Notes: generated by a model from the letters alone, not told the origin. A stretch of 64,000 nucleotides of DNA from Akebia trifoliata (GCA_017979445.1 CM030714.1:3162001-3226000); one strand, 5' to 3'. Positions 10,561 through 21,934 are shown, numbered from the stretch's first letter. Translations and numbers: made by a program.

Positions 10561-11446
10561 TAAGATTAGACTTGAAAAGTTGTTTAAAAGTATGGCATGG
10601 TTAACCAACCTATTGGGTGGATTTAGAAGTCTTTTTCTTTTAAGAACCTTGTGATCTTTAGGTGAAATTGTCTAGACCCATTTTCACTAAATAGTAAAAA
10701 GGAGTCTGACATTTAATTGAGGGATTTTATGAGAATTGGGAGTCACCACCTAATTTAAGTTTAGGAATAAAAAAATAACTCTAAAGTGGATTCAGATTGG
10801 TCCACGGATTAAAGATATGAGTAAGTGGTCAGATTACGGGTTTCAGAAGGTGTTAGACGTTGAACACGTCCGATCGAGATGATTGATTTCTACTACGATC
10901 CAAAACTATCTTATGGTCAATGGGAAATGACTAAAGTCAAATTAGGGTCCAATTATCATCAATTTATATCAAGTTAAATTTTATGGCTATGATATTTCCG
11001 AATATCACACAATTCCTTGAAATCCGCATGTTAAGAGGAAATGAACAATTTGTAAAAGTCCAAGTCGCATCCAGTGCCTTAGGCTCACGTGGCAAGTTTT
11101 GATGAAAAATGAAATCAAATTAGTCATTGATCTCAAGCATAGATAATTATCAAATTAGTCATTATTTTATGCGCGGATCGATCAAATGAATCATCATAAT
11201 TATAGCAAATTGGCCAAAGAAATCCCATGACTATGATTCCCTCAAATCAAAATATTCTCATCTTCTACAATCACTTTGGAGAATTTTGAAAAGACCATAA
11301 TTTCAATTAATTTGGCAAAATCCATGCAACATGCATTAATAAATTAATTGGTGAATTAATTCCCAAATCGATGACCAAGATCGATTTATTCATAAACTAC
11401 ATTTTTTAAGAAGAAAATTGATTTACGCCATACACACAATTTAGCT

Positions 11447-11600
11447 GTCACGTGCACAAAACATTAGTGAGTCAACCCACGTGCCATATTTCAAAATCCT
11501 TGAGTCAACTCATTAGCCATGTTCTAGAAGAACGAAAGGCAACTTAGGTGCCACGTGCACAAAACATTAGCGAGTCATCCCATGTGCCATATTTCGAAAA
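11447..11600. repeat. Direct repeat with about 101-bp spacing
   Basis: The phrase cacgtgcacaaaacattag followed by gagtca.ccca.gtgccatatttc occurs at 11451-11493 and again at 11552-11594. Confidence 0.75.
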
Positions 11601-12329
11601 GAGAAAATCAGGTTTAGACCTCCTAAGTAGGTCAAATTGATGAGTCCACTCGCTAATTTTAAAGAAATTTTAATTTAGACCACTTTACTAGCCATGAAAA
11701 TTGGTGAGTCAACTCATAAGAAATTATTAATTGGGACTCACTCATAATATGAAGTAATTCCAAAATTGATTCAACTATGATTGTTACCTTTGAATTTGGA
11801 TTCCATTATTCCCTGCAAAGAAAAAAAATGAGTTAATAGCCATGTAAATGATGAATTAAAGGAGAGAAATCTTACTCTTTGATTTACTATGTGGATGTCA
11901 ACGTTGGTTGCTAAGATTCCTTCAGGTGCTTGTACTTAATCACTTTCACAACGTAGTGAAGGCAATCCATGAAGACAAGAGCTTGATTCGGCTGCTATGG
12001 AGCGTGCATGGCCACTATAAGGCGTGGCGAAGAGAGCTGTTGAAGGTGCTGTGGTTGTGTTACAAAGTAATAGAAAGAAACGTTTAAGGTAGAGAAAATG
12101 TGGCTGTCATTAATGGTAAAGATCATCCGTCCTCATAGCTGTGTGCTTGGGGCGTTTTCTTTTTAAGAGAAGAAGAGAGCCTCCCCATCACTGTGTTTTG
12201 GCCGACCCATGATGGGTAGAGAATCTCTTTTGCTTTTTTTGTTTTTTTGTTTTTTTCAGACTTTCACTTTGGCTGAACCCACGCTTCTTCTCTTAGGTTT
12301 TTAAAGTTATCAAGGTTGCATTGATTGAT

Positions 12330-12640
12330 TTAATTTAAGTCTCTTAATGACAATTTTAATTCGAAATTGAGATTTGATTGATTAATTTTAATTTTTATTT
12401 CAATGTTCACTTTGATGAGTTGATTGAATTTGAATTTGAATTTGATTAATTAATTGAATTTTAATTTGAATTTGATTGATCGATTGAATTTTAATTTAAA
12501 TTTAATTAGTTGATTTGAATTTGATAGGTTGATTAAATTTTAATTTGAATTCGATTGGTTGATTAGATTTTATTTTTAATTTGATTGGTTGATTGAATTT
12601 TATTTTTAATTCGATTGGTCAGTTTAGGTCATTTTGATTG
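12330..12640. repeat. Degenerate AT-rich short-period repeat
   Basis: Many imperfect repeats of ttgattgattgaattttaat and tttgaatttgattgg words, roughly 30 bp apart. Non-coding. Confidence 0.7.
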
Positions 12641-13369
12641 TTAATCAATTAAAATTTTCAATGTGAGAATTTTTATCCCGTTTTCCTAAGAATCAATGTC
12701 TTTAGGTAAAAGTCGGACATCGATGGGCGTTTCGATTATTTTTGTGATTTATCGTAAATTTCTTTGTTGTTGTTGATTGGGGTTCTGTTAGATTCGAAAT
12801 CATATTTTAAAGGCAATGAAAGTACTTTCGAGTCATTCCGACGATACGAGATTCATGATGGGTATTTTGGTCATTTTGTTATTTTTTTGTAAATTTTTTG
12901 AATTTTGGCATGAAGTTTCTTTTAGTCCCAACGTGATTATTTCTAAGTCTCAAGGTCATATTTTCCTAACGTCGTAAGATCTCTAGACTATCAAATGTAA
13001 AACGAACCTAAACGTTTGTACTTGCTAAATCGAGTGTAGTGTATAGCGATCTTAAGCGTGTATAATTTTTTTGTCAAGCGTGTCAAGTAAGTAAGAATCA
13101 TGAGAACTGAGAAAGGATTGGACAAAATTAAGAAAAATACCTTTTTCACAAACTTACAAGATTTTGCATATTATGCACTCATCATTAGAAATCTAAAACA
13201 ATTGGATGACGGATTGCCAAATCAAGCATATGCAAAAATGGGATGTCTACAATAGATTATTCTAGAGAGTTGAATGGAGGAGAATGATTCTTTTATGAAC
13301 TCCAAATCATTTTGATAAGACTTTAACATTATAATTGTACTAATAATTTGATAACTTGAACCGAAAAAC

Positions 13370-14145
13370 GAAAGTGTCATTAGGAACCAAGCAATAATCA
13401 AAGGATTAGAGTTGATTGAGATGAAAATGATCAAATAAACTATAACGTGGAGAAAATATAAATTAGGATTACCCACTCATGTAGATATTAAAATTAGGGG
13501 TACACCCCTTTGCAAGACAATGGTGGAAAACTTGTTTTGAGATTTAAACAAATTATTTGTCTTAGACGACTTTGACCTCACCATCTAACGAAAGTTAATG
13601 TATTTTTCTTTTCAAATTTTCTATCTATCTATTATTTGTTTCTTTATCATTTTCCACAATCTTCGTCTCATGTTCCAACGTAGTTCCAAATTGGACTTTT
13701 TGCAAAATTCGAATAACATGTTCACATTAGCTTAATTAATATGTTGTGCCTATTAATTTAATCATGAATCGATTCTTTCAAGAAAGGTGGCTTTCAGATT
13801 TTAAATTGAATTTTACTTTACTACTAAAGATTAATATTGACTGGCAAGTTGTGATTCAATGCATACCCCACTACAATGACAACTCATAATTTATTATAAA
13901 ACTAAGGGTTTAGAATCTATAACAAAATTGGGCTTCACCTAAGAAACAGTCCTGAATCTCTTGATCATAAAAAAAAAAAAAAAAAAAAAGTAGACAATTA
14001 CCCTAATTTGATGAATATGATCATTTCAAGAATTGTTTGATTTTTCTGTCAAATCTCCTACATTAAATCATTGTGATCAACAACACAACAACAAAGCCTT
14101 ATCCCAAAGATTTGGTGTCGGCTACACAAGCCTTATTCCTTCACT
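13370..14145. repeat. Direct duplicate, copy 2 (copy 1 at 9440-10330)
   Basis: Matches copy 1 as described there, with several short indels and an A-run at 13970-13990. It lies about 750 bp beyond the 3' end of gene 2. Confidence 0.8.
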
Positions 14146-14360
14146 CCACCTTCTTATTTTTCCATTCTACTCTATCTTAGAGATAAGCCCTTATGTTATT
14201 GAAAGTGAGTTTATATCTGTTTTCATAATCTTCATTTACATTCTTTTGGATTTTCCTTTTGCCCTTTTTAGGACCTTCAATTTGAATATTTCATGTAACT
14301 GGGACATTAGTTATAGTGATCCAATACTAATGTTTACAAGTCCCAAGCTCGGATAAAGGA
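14060..14360 (-). mobile_element. RTE-clade LINE 3' end remnant
   Basis: On the minus strand the end reads as (VA)DTKSLG-stop followed by a GT-rich tail (complement of caacaacacaacaacaaagcc). This resembles the HVADPxxLG-stop terminus of plant RTE LINEs. The upstream part (14170-14300) reads as a basic K/R-rich stretch, as expected just before it. Frame breaks show it is dead. A shorter copy of the same tail is at 10245-10330. Confidence 0.5.
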
Positions 14361-14901
14361 GGGTCATATCAGATGAACGCAACCATTCAAACTCATATAT
14401 GTCAATATTAAATGGTTAACGAAAGATATGGGTTGTAACCTGACAAGAATGCAGTCTTAGGCTTGGCGATCACAGGAAAATGAGACTAATGTCATGATAC
14501 TTCTTCTTGTTCATAAGGACATTTGATTAATATGGAATTTCATATATCGAATCAGAGAACGCATCAAGACCAGATATAATTTATTAGGTGGGATTCACTC
14601 ACAAACCATGAAAAGTATGAATGGCGTTATGTCAAAAAAAAAAAAACATTTAATTTGATAAGTGATGGAAAATCTCGTGACATTAGTTTTCTGTAATAAG
14701 ATAACCCTCAAATTCCTACAAAATCTAAAGATTTGAGATTTTCCAGTTCATCCTTCAACAGAAAAAAGTTCATATTGAACCACAAACACAATATTTATAA
14801 AAGCTTCAATTTAAACACAAATCCATCGATACTACATTGCATTGAAACAGAGACACAAATTTAGATAGAATTCATACGGAAGAAGAAAGGTTCCGGCCAT
14901 T
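14361..14901. other. 3' flank of gene 2
   Basis: No gene seen. It should contain the polyadenylation region of gene 2; ATTTATA/AATATT-like words on the minus strand are present (for example near 14790), but none stands out. Poly-A at 14633-14646 on the + strand. Confidence 0.4.
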
Positions 14902-17007
14902 TTACTTTCCCACGATTAATTTTGCTCTAGCATGGCCTGCTTCTATACGAAATTGTTCACCCAAGCCTAAATGAGCCATTAGTAACCAAACAAAAGTAAT
15001 AAGCTCTCCACCTTTACTGAGTTGCTGGGCATGGGTGTTTGCTCTGCAATGACCAGCGGCATAAGACATCAACTCCAGCCATACTTTGCTCATTATCTTC
15101 CATTTCTTCTTCTTCAACTGTTTTAAATCTTTGGCTAGCCTTACTGCGTCAAACAACACCGATTTACTCCTATCTCCCTTCACATCTGCAGGTTTGACAA
15201 CTGTATTTACCTCTTGTAGCATATTACAAGCCTCTTCGGATTGCTCAGATATATAATTACTTCCACAGATGATCTTTAGCACTCTTAGTAGACTGAATTT
15301 TTCCAATCTAAGAAAGAATTTCAACGCCTCAGCACAAGTGTCACGGTATCTAATTTGCCCAATGCCTGCCACCGCGGACATCATTGTAGGCTGCATAACC
15401 AAAAGATATAACATATAATCCGATATGAGTTTACAGAATTCACGATCACGTTGGACATCGTTATCAACAACTCCATTGTCCTGGTCCTCCTCCTCCTTCA
15501 TTCGGTAGCATATTTCGGTAGCAATGTGCCACAATAAGAGGCTCTCATCATACTCAACCTCAACACTCCATCCAAGTAGTCTACGATAAGGGGTGTTGCT
15601 CAGAACCCAATCACCTCTAGCTGAACATATCTCCTTTGCAGTCTTTGAATCAACAGCTATCCTTGATTTCCTCTTCAGCTCCCAAAATATGAATTGCTTT
15701 AGCTCCTCGGTAACGGGTTTTTTGGATTTGTATTGGATCTCATCTAAGAATTCCTTAATCCCCAAAGTATCAATAATTTTGTTTATCCATTTTGGACGTT
15801 TCAACAAGCAGAATGTTATCAGATTGAACTGTGATATAGAATTAGACCACCGAGATGTGTTGAGCATAGGGACCCAATTGAGAACTGCAGATACAAAAGA
15901 AATGACTTTGGAAATCTTGACCGCAGCAATAGTCCAATCGGAGAATACGAGCATGAGGAAAGCTGAGCAGTCGAGGCTAATTGCACCTATTAGCAAAGCA
16001 TAAGTGATATAAACGTCTTTCTCATCCAGCCCATCTTTCGGATGGGATTGAAACCGCAGGAGGGTTGTAACGGTCAAACCGAAGTAGATAGCGCGTAGGA
16101 TATACCCAGGCCGAGAATGAACCACTTCAACTTTTGTGTATAGCACTTCATACATGAAGCTAAGCTCAATTTCAATCACTCTGAAGGCCTTTTCGGCTGA
16201 TCTCTGGAGAAAGAAATCTCGGCTCTCATTCCTATCATGGAAGCTGAAGATGAGGTCGACAATTAATCCTTTAAATTTTTCAAAGAACTTATAAGCTTGC
16301 TTCACCATTTCGACGTCCTTGAGATCATCTTTAGGATCTTCTACAACAACATTGATAGAAATGATCAATTCTTTATTAGTCTCTGGTTCTTTTATCATCT
16401 CTATCTCAGTTGGAAGTTTAGCTTCCTTCTTCGACGCGTATTCCTCCATGAGCTTCGCATAATTCGGACCTGGGTCAGGATCCGTAAGCATAGAATCTCT
16501 GAAGCTACTCAAGCTTGCAAGATATAGAGCACGAGTCCTCTCGGCATACTTGATGAGTCCAGAAACAAACATGAGGATATTGAGGAACCAAATATCGGTG
16601 GGGAGTGATCGTATGAAAATATAACCAGCGGCACCAAGCTGAAACAAGAGACCAAACAAGTGCCGAAGCCACAACTCATTGTCTTCGAGAGCAAAAGCAG
16701 TGATGGTATCTGGACCACCAAGGTGTAACAAAAGAAATGGTGCCCAAAAGGCTACAAGATCGTCATTCTGATCTGACCCGGTCGCGTCACCTTGGCTGTT
16801 GGAGATTAGTCCAAGTGCAAAACCTGCGATCCAGTCGGCGAGCAAGTAAGCAGACCAGATAAGCATTGTTACAAGTTTGTGTGCCTTCCATTTTCGCAAC
16901 GGTGCAAAAAAGATTAATAAGGTCTGTAGAAGAAGACTAACAAGAACAAACACCCTTAGATCCCATACATGCCAGAGCTTCAGAATATGATTAGGGATAA
17001 GATTCAT
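14902..17007 (-). CDS. DUF4220/DUF594 family membrane protein, gene 2
   Basis: A single-exon gene of 701 codons, full length for this plant family. Hydrophobic helices lie at about residues 18-36 and 43-68. The signature FWAPFLLLHLGGPDTIT lies at 87-103 and LEDNELWLRHL follows. More membrane-type segments occur near 115-150, 303-317 and 330-356. A hydrophilic, acidic loop spans roughly 165-235. The C-terminal DUF594 region holds LSKGGELITFVWLLMAHLGL and ends EAGHARAKLIVGK. Conserved internal blocks include LLLWHIATEICYR and DYMLYLLVMQPTMMSAVAGIG. Molecular function is not known for the family; a membrane location is inferred from the helices. Gene 1 is its nearest relative here. The start is the first ATG and aligns with gene 1. 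It has no frameshift or internal stop, so it is probably functional. Confidence 0.95.
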   Translation of the reverse strand: MNLIPNHILKLWHVWDLRVFVLVSLLLQTLLIFFAPLRKWKAHKLVTMLIWSAYLLADWIAGFALGLISNSQGDATGSDQNDDLVAFWAPFLLLHLGGPDTITAFALEDNELWLRHLFGLLFQLGAAGYIFIRSLPTDIWFLNILMFVSGLIKYAERTRALYLASLSSFRDSMLTDPDPGPNYAKLMEEYASKKEAKLPTEIEMIKEPETNKELIISINVVVEDPKDDLKDVEMVKQAYKFFEKFKGLIVDLIFSFHDRNESRDFFLQRSAEKAFRVIEIELSFMYEVLYTKVEVVHSRPGYILRAIYFGLTVTTLLRFQSHPKDGLDEKDVYITYALLIGAISLDCSAFLMLVFSDWTIAAVKISKVISFVSAVLNWVPMLNTSRWSNSISQFNLITFCLLKRPKWINKIIDTLGIKEFLDEIQYKSKKPVTEELKQFIFWELKRKSRIAVDSKTAKEICSARGDWVLSNTPYRRLLGWSVEVEYDESLLLWHIATEICYRMKEEEDQDNGVVDNDVQRDREFCKLISDYMLYLLVMQPTMMSAVAGIGQIRYRDTCAEALKFFLRLEKFSLLRVLKIICGSNYISEQSEEACNMLQEVNTVVKPADVKGDRSKSVLFDAVRLAKDLKQLKKKKWKIMSKVWLELMSYAAGHCRANTHAQQLSKGGELITFVWLLMAHLGLGEQFRIEAGHARAKLIVGK

Positions 17008-17200
17008 ACTAGCACTTCTTCTTCTTCTTCAATTGAACTTGATTAGCCTTACAACATATAACATGGTTAACCAATCTACTTTGTTGACTTCATCTACAAT
17101 CACAAGTCTTTCTTTTTAAAATTTTCTTTCCAAGTCTTTCTTTATTCTTTTCTTTCCTTGATCAACAATTACCCATTTACCCATCAATAATTGTCATCCT
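17008..17200 (-). promoter_or_regulatory. 5' flank of gene 2
   Basis: Just upstream of the ATG on the minus strand is a GAAGAAGAAGAAG purine repeat (17016-17030 on the + strand as cttcttcttcttc), typical of plant leaders. No confident TATA box. The duplicated block upstream of genes 1 and 4 is not present here. Confidence 0.35.
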
Positions 17201-17800
17201 TGTGTAGAAACAAGTGGTCTTTCTTTATTATTGGATTCCAACTAAATTGAGTTTAGTAATAATTAATGTGTAAAACATTTTAAGCTAAAATAAACTTACT
17301 TTCTTATGTGTGCTTGAAAGAGATTTCAATGTATTATGAAATAAATCTTCTAATTAAAGTTATTCTTATATGTTATCAGAGCGAGTTAATTTTAAAAAAT
17401 ATTTTAATATTTTTATTATTTTTATGAATCATGTAATTATTAAGATCTGAATTACTTACCATCTTTGCTGCTTTCGATCTTTTATTTTTCGTCTCTGTAT
17501 TCAGATCTGAAATTAACTCTCATTTCTGTCCATTACATCTGGTCTTGGAATTTTTTCAAACACTTTCGATTCATATGGTCAACTTTAAGATCTAAAACTA
17601 ACCTTCTGTTTCTCCAATAATTACTTTGAAAATCAGAAGCTTCACCGTAATCACCGTCTCCGGAGTGATATCTGCGACGGAGTTCCAAAGTCCGAACTTG
17701 TTCTTCTTTTGAGCATGTCTCCAGTGAAGGACGTGTCGAGTCCGGTTAGATCGCCGGCATCGTTATCGCCTTCAAGCAGTCACCGTTTACAACAACAAAG
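17200..17800 (+). mobile_element. Ty1/copia remnant: LTR end, primer-binding site and leader
   Basis: atgttatcagagcgagtta at 17372-17390 resembles the initiator-tRNA primer-binding site (tggtatcagagc) that follows the 5' LTR of copia elements, with one or two changes. The preceding 170 bp would be the LTR end, and the following 400 bp looks like an untranslated leader reaching a possible gag start at about 17715 (atgtctccagtg). The frame does not continue, so only a fragment is left. Confidence 0.45.
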
Positions 17801-17839
17801 GGTTAAAAAAAAAAAGAAAAAAAAGTGAGGTGATTTAGA

Positions 17840-18587
17840 CATGCCCCTCCACGTTTTAGGGAATATTTATGTTACCCTCCGGTATTTTTAAGACGATAAC
17901 ATACTCCCTTGACCTCGGACTTCTCATATAGACTACAGAAAAATGACAAAATGCCCTTATCACTACAACTTATATAACCCAAAGAACACTTGATTTTTAA
18001 TTTACGAAACCTGTATGATAAATTGTTTTTAATATATCGAACCTCCTCTTCAACCCATTTTTTTTGTTTTCAAACTTGCGTTAATACCTTGTATTCTAGG
18101 TCATATTGATAAGTTTGATCATGACGTTCCTTTGTTTTGATATTTTTGAAATATGAGTATGGGACTTGATTTTTCAATTCAAAATTCCATCTTCTACCAT
18201 AGAAGTCATTTCTTATTCATGAGGTCTGAAGGTTTAAGTGGATAGCATCTTAATATGGGTGGCTCTATTTGCACACACCAAGACGACTCATTACACCCAT
18301 TTAAGTGATTTTTGTTTAAAAATGGCAAATAACACTTTTATCCTTTTGTGTTTACATTACAATCCATCAAACAAAAAACCCAGTTATTCTTGTTCTACTT
18401 CTTCCTCTCTCTCTTTCTCAAATATTTTTTGACAAATTTTATTTCAGCAGGTTCAAACCAATTCGATAAGTACTTATGGAACATAATTTTCTTATGTGAA
18501 CGACTTTTAATCGATTGAAAATGTTAGGGTAAGAAAAAATAAGTAAGGTCAAAACTTGAAACCTTCTTAAATGCAAAGAAGAATAAG

Positions 18588-18625
<38 letters not shown>

Positions 18626-19080
18626 GAAGAAGAAGTAGAATTCGTTCAGTACTTTTAAGTGGGTAAAATCAACAATTTAAGTTAAAGTACATTTATTAGG
18701 TGTGTGCAATTAAGTATTTTAAAATTGAAGTGGGTATAATTGATCATTTTGGTGTATACAACTAGAGCGACCATCTTAATATTGGAGAAGGTGATAAAAA
18801 ATGTTTTGTAGGTTGAACTGTTGAAATAGATATAATTTTAACCAAGAGGATGAAGATAATTAGTGATACAAACTAAATCGATGCACCAACAATACCTAAT
18901 TGTTAGTAGTGCAGAAAGTTAGTTCGTTTCCTTTTAGGATCGTAATGTACCACCAGACTCTTTCTATGTCTTCATTAATGGTCTTCTAACCTTTTCTACT
19001 TTTTGTTACGAACTCATGACTTCTTTATCGCCATTAGTTTGAAGGGGAGTCATAGTGGTAGTAGTTTATTGGGATAAGAA
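17840..19080. repeat. Dispersed repeat, inverse of 5190-5640
   Basis: The two outer parts (17840-18150 and 18900-19080) match the reverse complement of 5190-5640; the middle 18150-18900 is extra and contains a (GA)n tract. No coding sequence supported. Confidence 0.5.
18592..18622. repeat. (GA)n microsatellite
   Basis: About 31 bp of perfect GA repeat followed by gaagaagaagaag. Confidence 0.95.
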
Positions 19081-20273
19081 ATATATATCTTGAGAATACA
19101 TTATATCTAATTAAGACCTATATAGGTATAGGGTTTTGTTAACATGCACCCTAGGGGCACATGTTAAGGTATATTAAATACACCTTGGAAATAAGCATTT
19201 GAAGGTATTTTTAGTAAAAAATAAACCTTAGGGTGCATTAAATACACATTATATATACTTAATTTTTGAAACATGTTTTAGTTGCACAGGGAATGGATGA
19301 TCAATATTCAATGCTGAATCTTGGGATAAGAATTGTAGTTCATGGAGTGTATGGGTTGAATAATTTTAGTATAAGTATCCACAATATGAGTAATTGTATG
19401 AGCGACATACCTTTGATTTTTTGAATTAAATCAATTGAGTAAGGCTTTAAACTTTTCTTTTAGGACATACCTTTTTTTTTGTGTGCTAAGTTTAGGGTAA
19501 ACCTCATCGATATATTTTTATTAAAAAAAAAATCCAATGTGGAGTTCTAACAACTAGAAGGGAATATTTAATTATCAAGTTTGTTATCCAACAAAACATG
19601 GAGTGAGACTCCCATTCTTTTAAAAGATTAAATACCTAACTCCAACAAATCATTAGGCTCACCTGGCCACATCAACAATCTAATGCCACAATCTTATAGA
19701 TTTCATGATAAAACTCAGATTAAAAAATATATATTTTCGATTTGATTAATGATTTTAAGAGAGAATAAATGTTGAGAAGATATTATATGTATTTGATTTA
19801 AAGAACTGAAAGTATTATAAGTATTTAATATTTTAAAATGATATAGGTCCTACTCTAAGATTTTTTCGAATAACAAATTTAATAAAATAAGATTCCCTTA
19901 GAGTTATCAAGACTTCAAAATAGTTTTTGTAACAAAATTTACAATAGTGAGGTCTGCCCGATAAATGTCTTTGTAATAATAATAGGGAAAATATGACATT
20001 TTGTAAGAAAAAAAATGTTAATTATTATTTAGAAAATGAAAAGGGAGAGTTGGTCTCAGATTGAAAAACTTGAGATTTTATAAGTAAGAGTCGTGATCAT
20101 TGTCAAACATATTGAAAACTCTCATTCCTCTCTTTAGTGTAATTGCACCAAACATTAGTAGGCCAGTGAGCCAAAAATGAGTGTGATTTTGTTGATGCAC
20201 GGAGACCACGCCTACCCATTCATGGATTTTGTGCCATTTTTAATTCAATACCAACTTTTGAGTTGTGATAATC
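19081..20273. other. Intergenic, no gene seen
   Basis: AT-rich DNA. 19135-19265 is a copy of a small element recognisable by ggcacatgttaag, attaaatacacctt and tttagtaaaaaataaa words; relatives lie at 25150-25290, 26665-26910, 29265-29345, 45240-45320, 47095-47190 and 59845-59990. Confidence 0.5.
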
Positions 20274-20474
20274 TGACTCCCCCACATGGCATACTCAAAA
20301 TACTCTCTTGACATGGCATGTGCTATAACCATAGATTTTATGCCTTGGGACACATCTGCATATCCCCATAAATATGTGCAGTTGTGTATCCCGAGGAGTA
20401 AAGATCTATGGTTCTATTACATGCCACATCAGGATAATATTTTGAGAATGCCACGTGTGGGAGTTAGAAAGTCA
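20274..20474. mobile_element. Stem-loop MITE, complete copy
   Basis: Terminal inverted repeats tgactcccccacatggcata and the inverse of tgccacgtgtgggag..gtca, about 30 bp each. Inner stem ataaccatagattttatgcc / aaagatctatggttct around gtgtatcccgagg. It is the intact form of the element split at 4173-4790. Confidence 0.75.
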
Positions 20475-20524
20475 TTACTCTTAACTTGTATGGTTTTAAC
20501 ACCATATATTCTTTTTATAATTAA

Positions 20525-20640
20525 AGAGTCACGCTGACATGGCAAGGGCACATAATCATAGGTCTTTTTCGGGATATATAGGAAAAAGATGTGCGGTTCT
20601 GTGCTTTGTCACATCAGCCACGTACCAAAGCCGTGTGCAT
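20525..20640. mobile_element. Hairpin MITE (cacgctgacatggca ends)
   Basis: Inverted arms around tttttcgggatatataggaaaaa; the right end ctttgtcacatcagccacgt. A relative is at 56505-56645 (same gtgcgcttctgt-type stem and ccgcgtgcattc end). Confidence 0.55.
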
Positions 20641-20675
20641 TCATCATTATTAATTCATAATTAAAACAAGGAAAA

Positions 20676-20820
20676 TGCTGAGGTAACATTGAAATTGACA
20701 TTGCTGAGGTGGATGTGTCTATAGAACCATAGATGCTTTTCATCGAGATACAAGTGAGAAGTATCTATGGTTATGTGCACACCAATGTCTCAAACGATGT
20801 TACTTCAGCACAACTCTTAA
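20676..20820. mobile_element. Hairpin MITE (tgctgaagtgac ends)
   Basis: Ends tgctgaggtaacattgaaat and the inverse of gatgttacttcagca. Inner stem accatagatgctttt / agaagtatctatggtt around catcgagatac. Relatives with similar ends are at 55805-55990, 60767-60925 and 61493-61675. Confidence 0.7.
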
Positions 20821-21524
20821 AACAACTCCAATCAGGGTCATTTTCCTAAACAAAACATTTTAGAGAAACACTACTTTACTTACTAACTTAGAAATATAGC
20901 AAATCTTACCAAGGGTGGTTGAGCTCAAATGAATTACCAAATTTGGCAAATCCAAAACCACAGCTTTCTGATTTCATGGAAAAACTCATCTTCCTTGTGC
21001 AGATTACCCTGATTTGGATTAAGAGTAACATTCACTAGGGTGGACTCCTATTCTAGTCCTCACAGAAATGGTGAGAAATGGAGAGATCTAACCCTCAAGC
21101 ACAAATTTGAATGAGAAGCACTAATCCAAAATTTACACTATGACAACATACTTGGGATTGTAATTAACAAAAGATGAGTCCAACATATTTATGGGTAAGT
21201 TGTAATAGTTTCATTCAAAATACGTAATCATTCACGGGGTGCGCCAAAAACTTATGGGTCACTGAGCCAAAATAGTGCGCCATCCACGTGGCATGCTTGG
21301 TTAGCCAAGCAATCTACTTTAAAGTGTAAACCCAAATTACCAAAATTAGGTATGCAGGAAATTTTCCAATAAATAATACATTTTGATTTTATTCATACAT
21401 AACAATGAATACAAGTACAACACACACACATAGATCAAACTAAAGAAAATAGAAATGTGTATGCGAGGGTATGATCCATGTGGCAAGACTCGCTTATTAC
21501 TGCTAATTTTCCAATAAGGTTAAA

Positions 21525-21740
21525 CAGGGGTGGAGTCAGGATTTTGTTCATGTGGGGGCAGCCAAGAGAAAAAAATAGTTGTGAGGACAACTAAGAGTGG
21601 AAAAAAAATTGTGGGGGCAATAGTGACGGATTTCTTTATCTGCTGCTAAAACCTGTTGCAATAGCACATTAATCCATAGAATTTGAAAACTCTTGTGGGG
21701 GGCAAGTGCCCCCACTGCCCGCACTCTGAATTTGCCCCTG
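21525..21740. mobile_element. hAT-type MITE, 216 bp
   Basis: Starts caggggtggagtcagg and ends gaatttgcccctg (inverse CAGGGGCAAATTC). It is flanked by an 8-bp target duplication with one mismatch, aggttaaa (21517-21524) and aggttaag (21741-21748). The 8-bp size and CAGGGG ends fit the hAT superfamily. Non-coding. A decayed relative is at 10340-10560. Confidence 0.85.
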
Positions 21741-21743
21741 AGG

Positions 21744-21827
21744 TTAAGAGGGCTCTTTAGCAGAAAATTGATCACTCAAGCCAAGGTGAGTCATCAAGAA
21801 CCTTACAAATAGTAGCTCTCCTCCTTC
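21744..21827 (-). pseudogene. C-terminal remnant of a DUF594 gene (28 codons)
   Basis: On the minus strand this encodes GGELLFVRFLMTHLGLSDQF, then SAKEPS and a stop, nearly identical to the end of gene 3. The upstream coding part is gone: homology stops at about 21827, where the ttccaccaaggggtgc flank begins. A hAT MITE inserted exactly at its stop codon. It shows that another gene-3-like copy once stood here. Confidence 0.85.
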
Positions 21828-21934
21828 CACCAAGGGGTGCACCAAACATTAATGGGTCACTGAGCCAAAAATAGTGTGCCATCCACGTGGCTTGCTTGGG
21901 TAGCCATAGCAATCTACTTAATTTAAACGCTAGT

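Larger units (their letters stand above)
10561..13369. other. Gene-free interval, probably an old LTR-retrotransposon remnant
   Basis: No credible gene. 10730-10900 (gagaattgggagtcaccacctaattt, then cagattacgggtttcagaaggtgttagacgt) resembles a motif I recall from plant LTR retrotransposons; this is recollection, not alignment. The interval also holds a 101-bp direct repeat (11447-11600) and an AT-rich minisatellite-like stretch (12330-12640). Confidence 0.3.
21235..21833. repeat. Partial tandem copy of the gene 3 downstream region
   Basis: 21235-21350 matches 21834-21930 (gcgccaaa..cttatgggtcactgagcc, cgccatccacgtggc). 21360-21520 matches 22498-22560 plus 22800-22880 (tttgattttattcatacat; gagggtatgatccatgtgg; ctaattttccaataaggtta). 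So the tail end and downstream DNA of a gene-3-like gene is present twice here and once in the right arm. Confidence 0.75.

Noticed and set aside
9440..14145. LTR retrotransposon with 9440-10330 and 13370-14145 as its LTRs
   Set aside because: No TG...CA ends, no primer-binding site after the first copy, no gag or pol remnants between them, and both copies end in a LINE tail.
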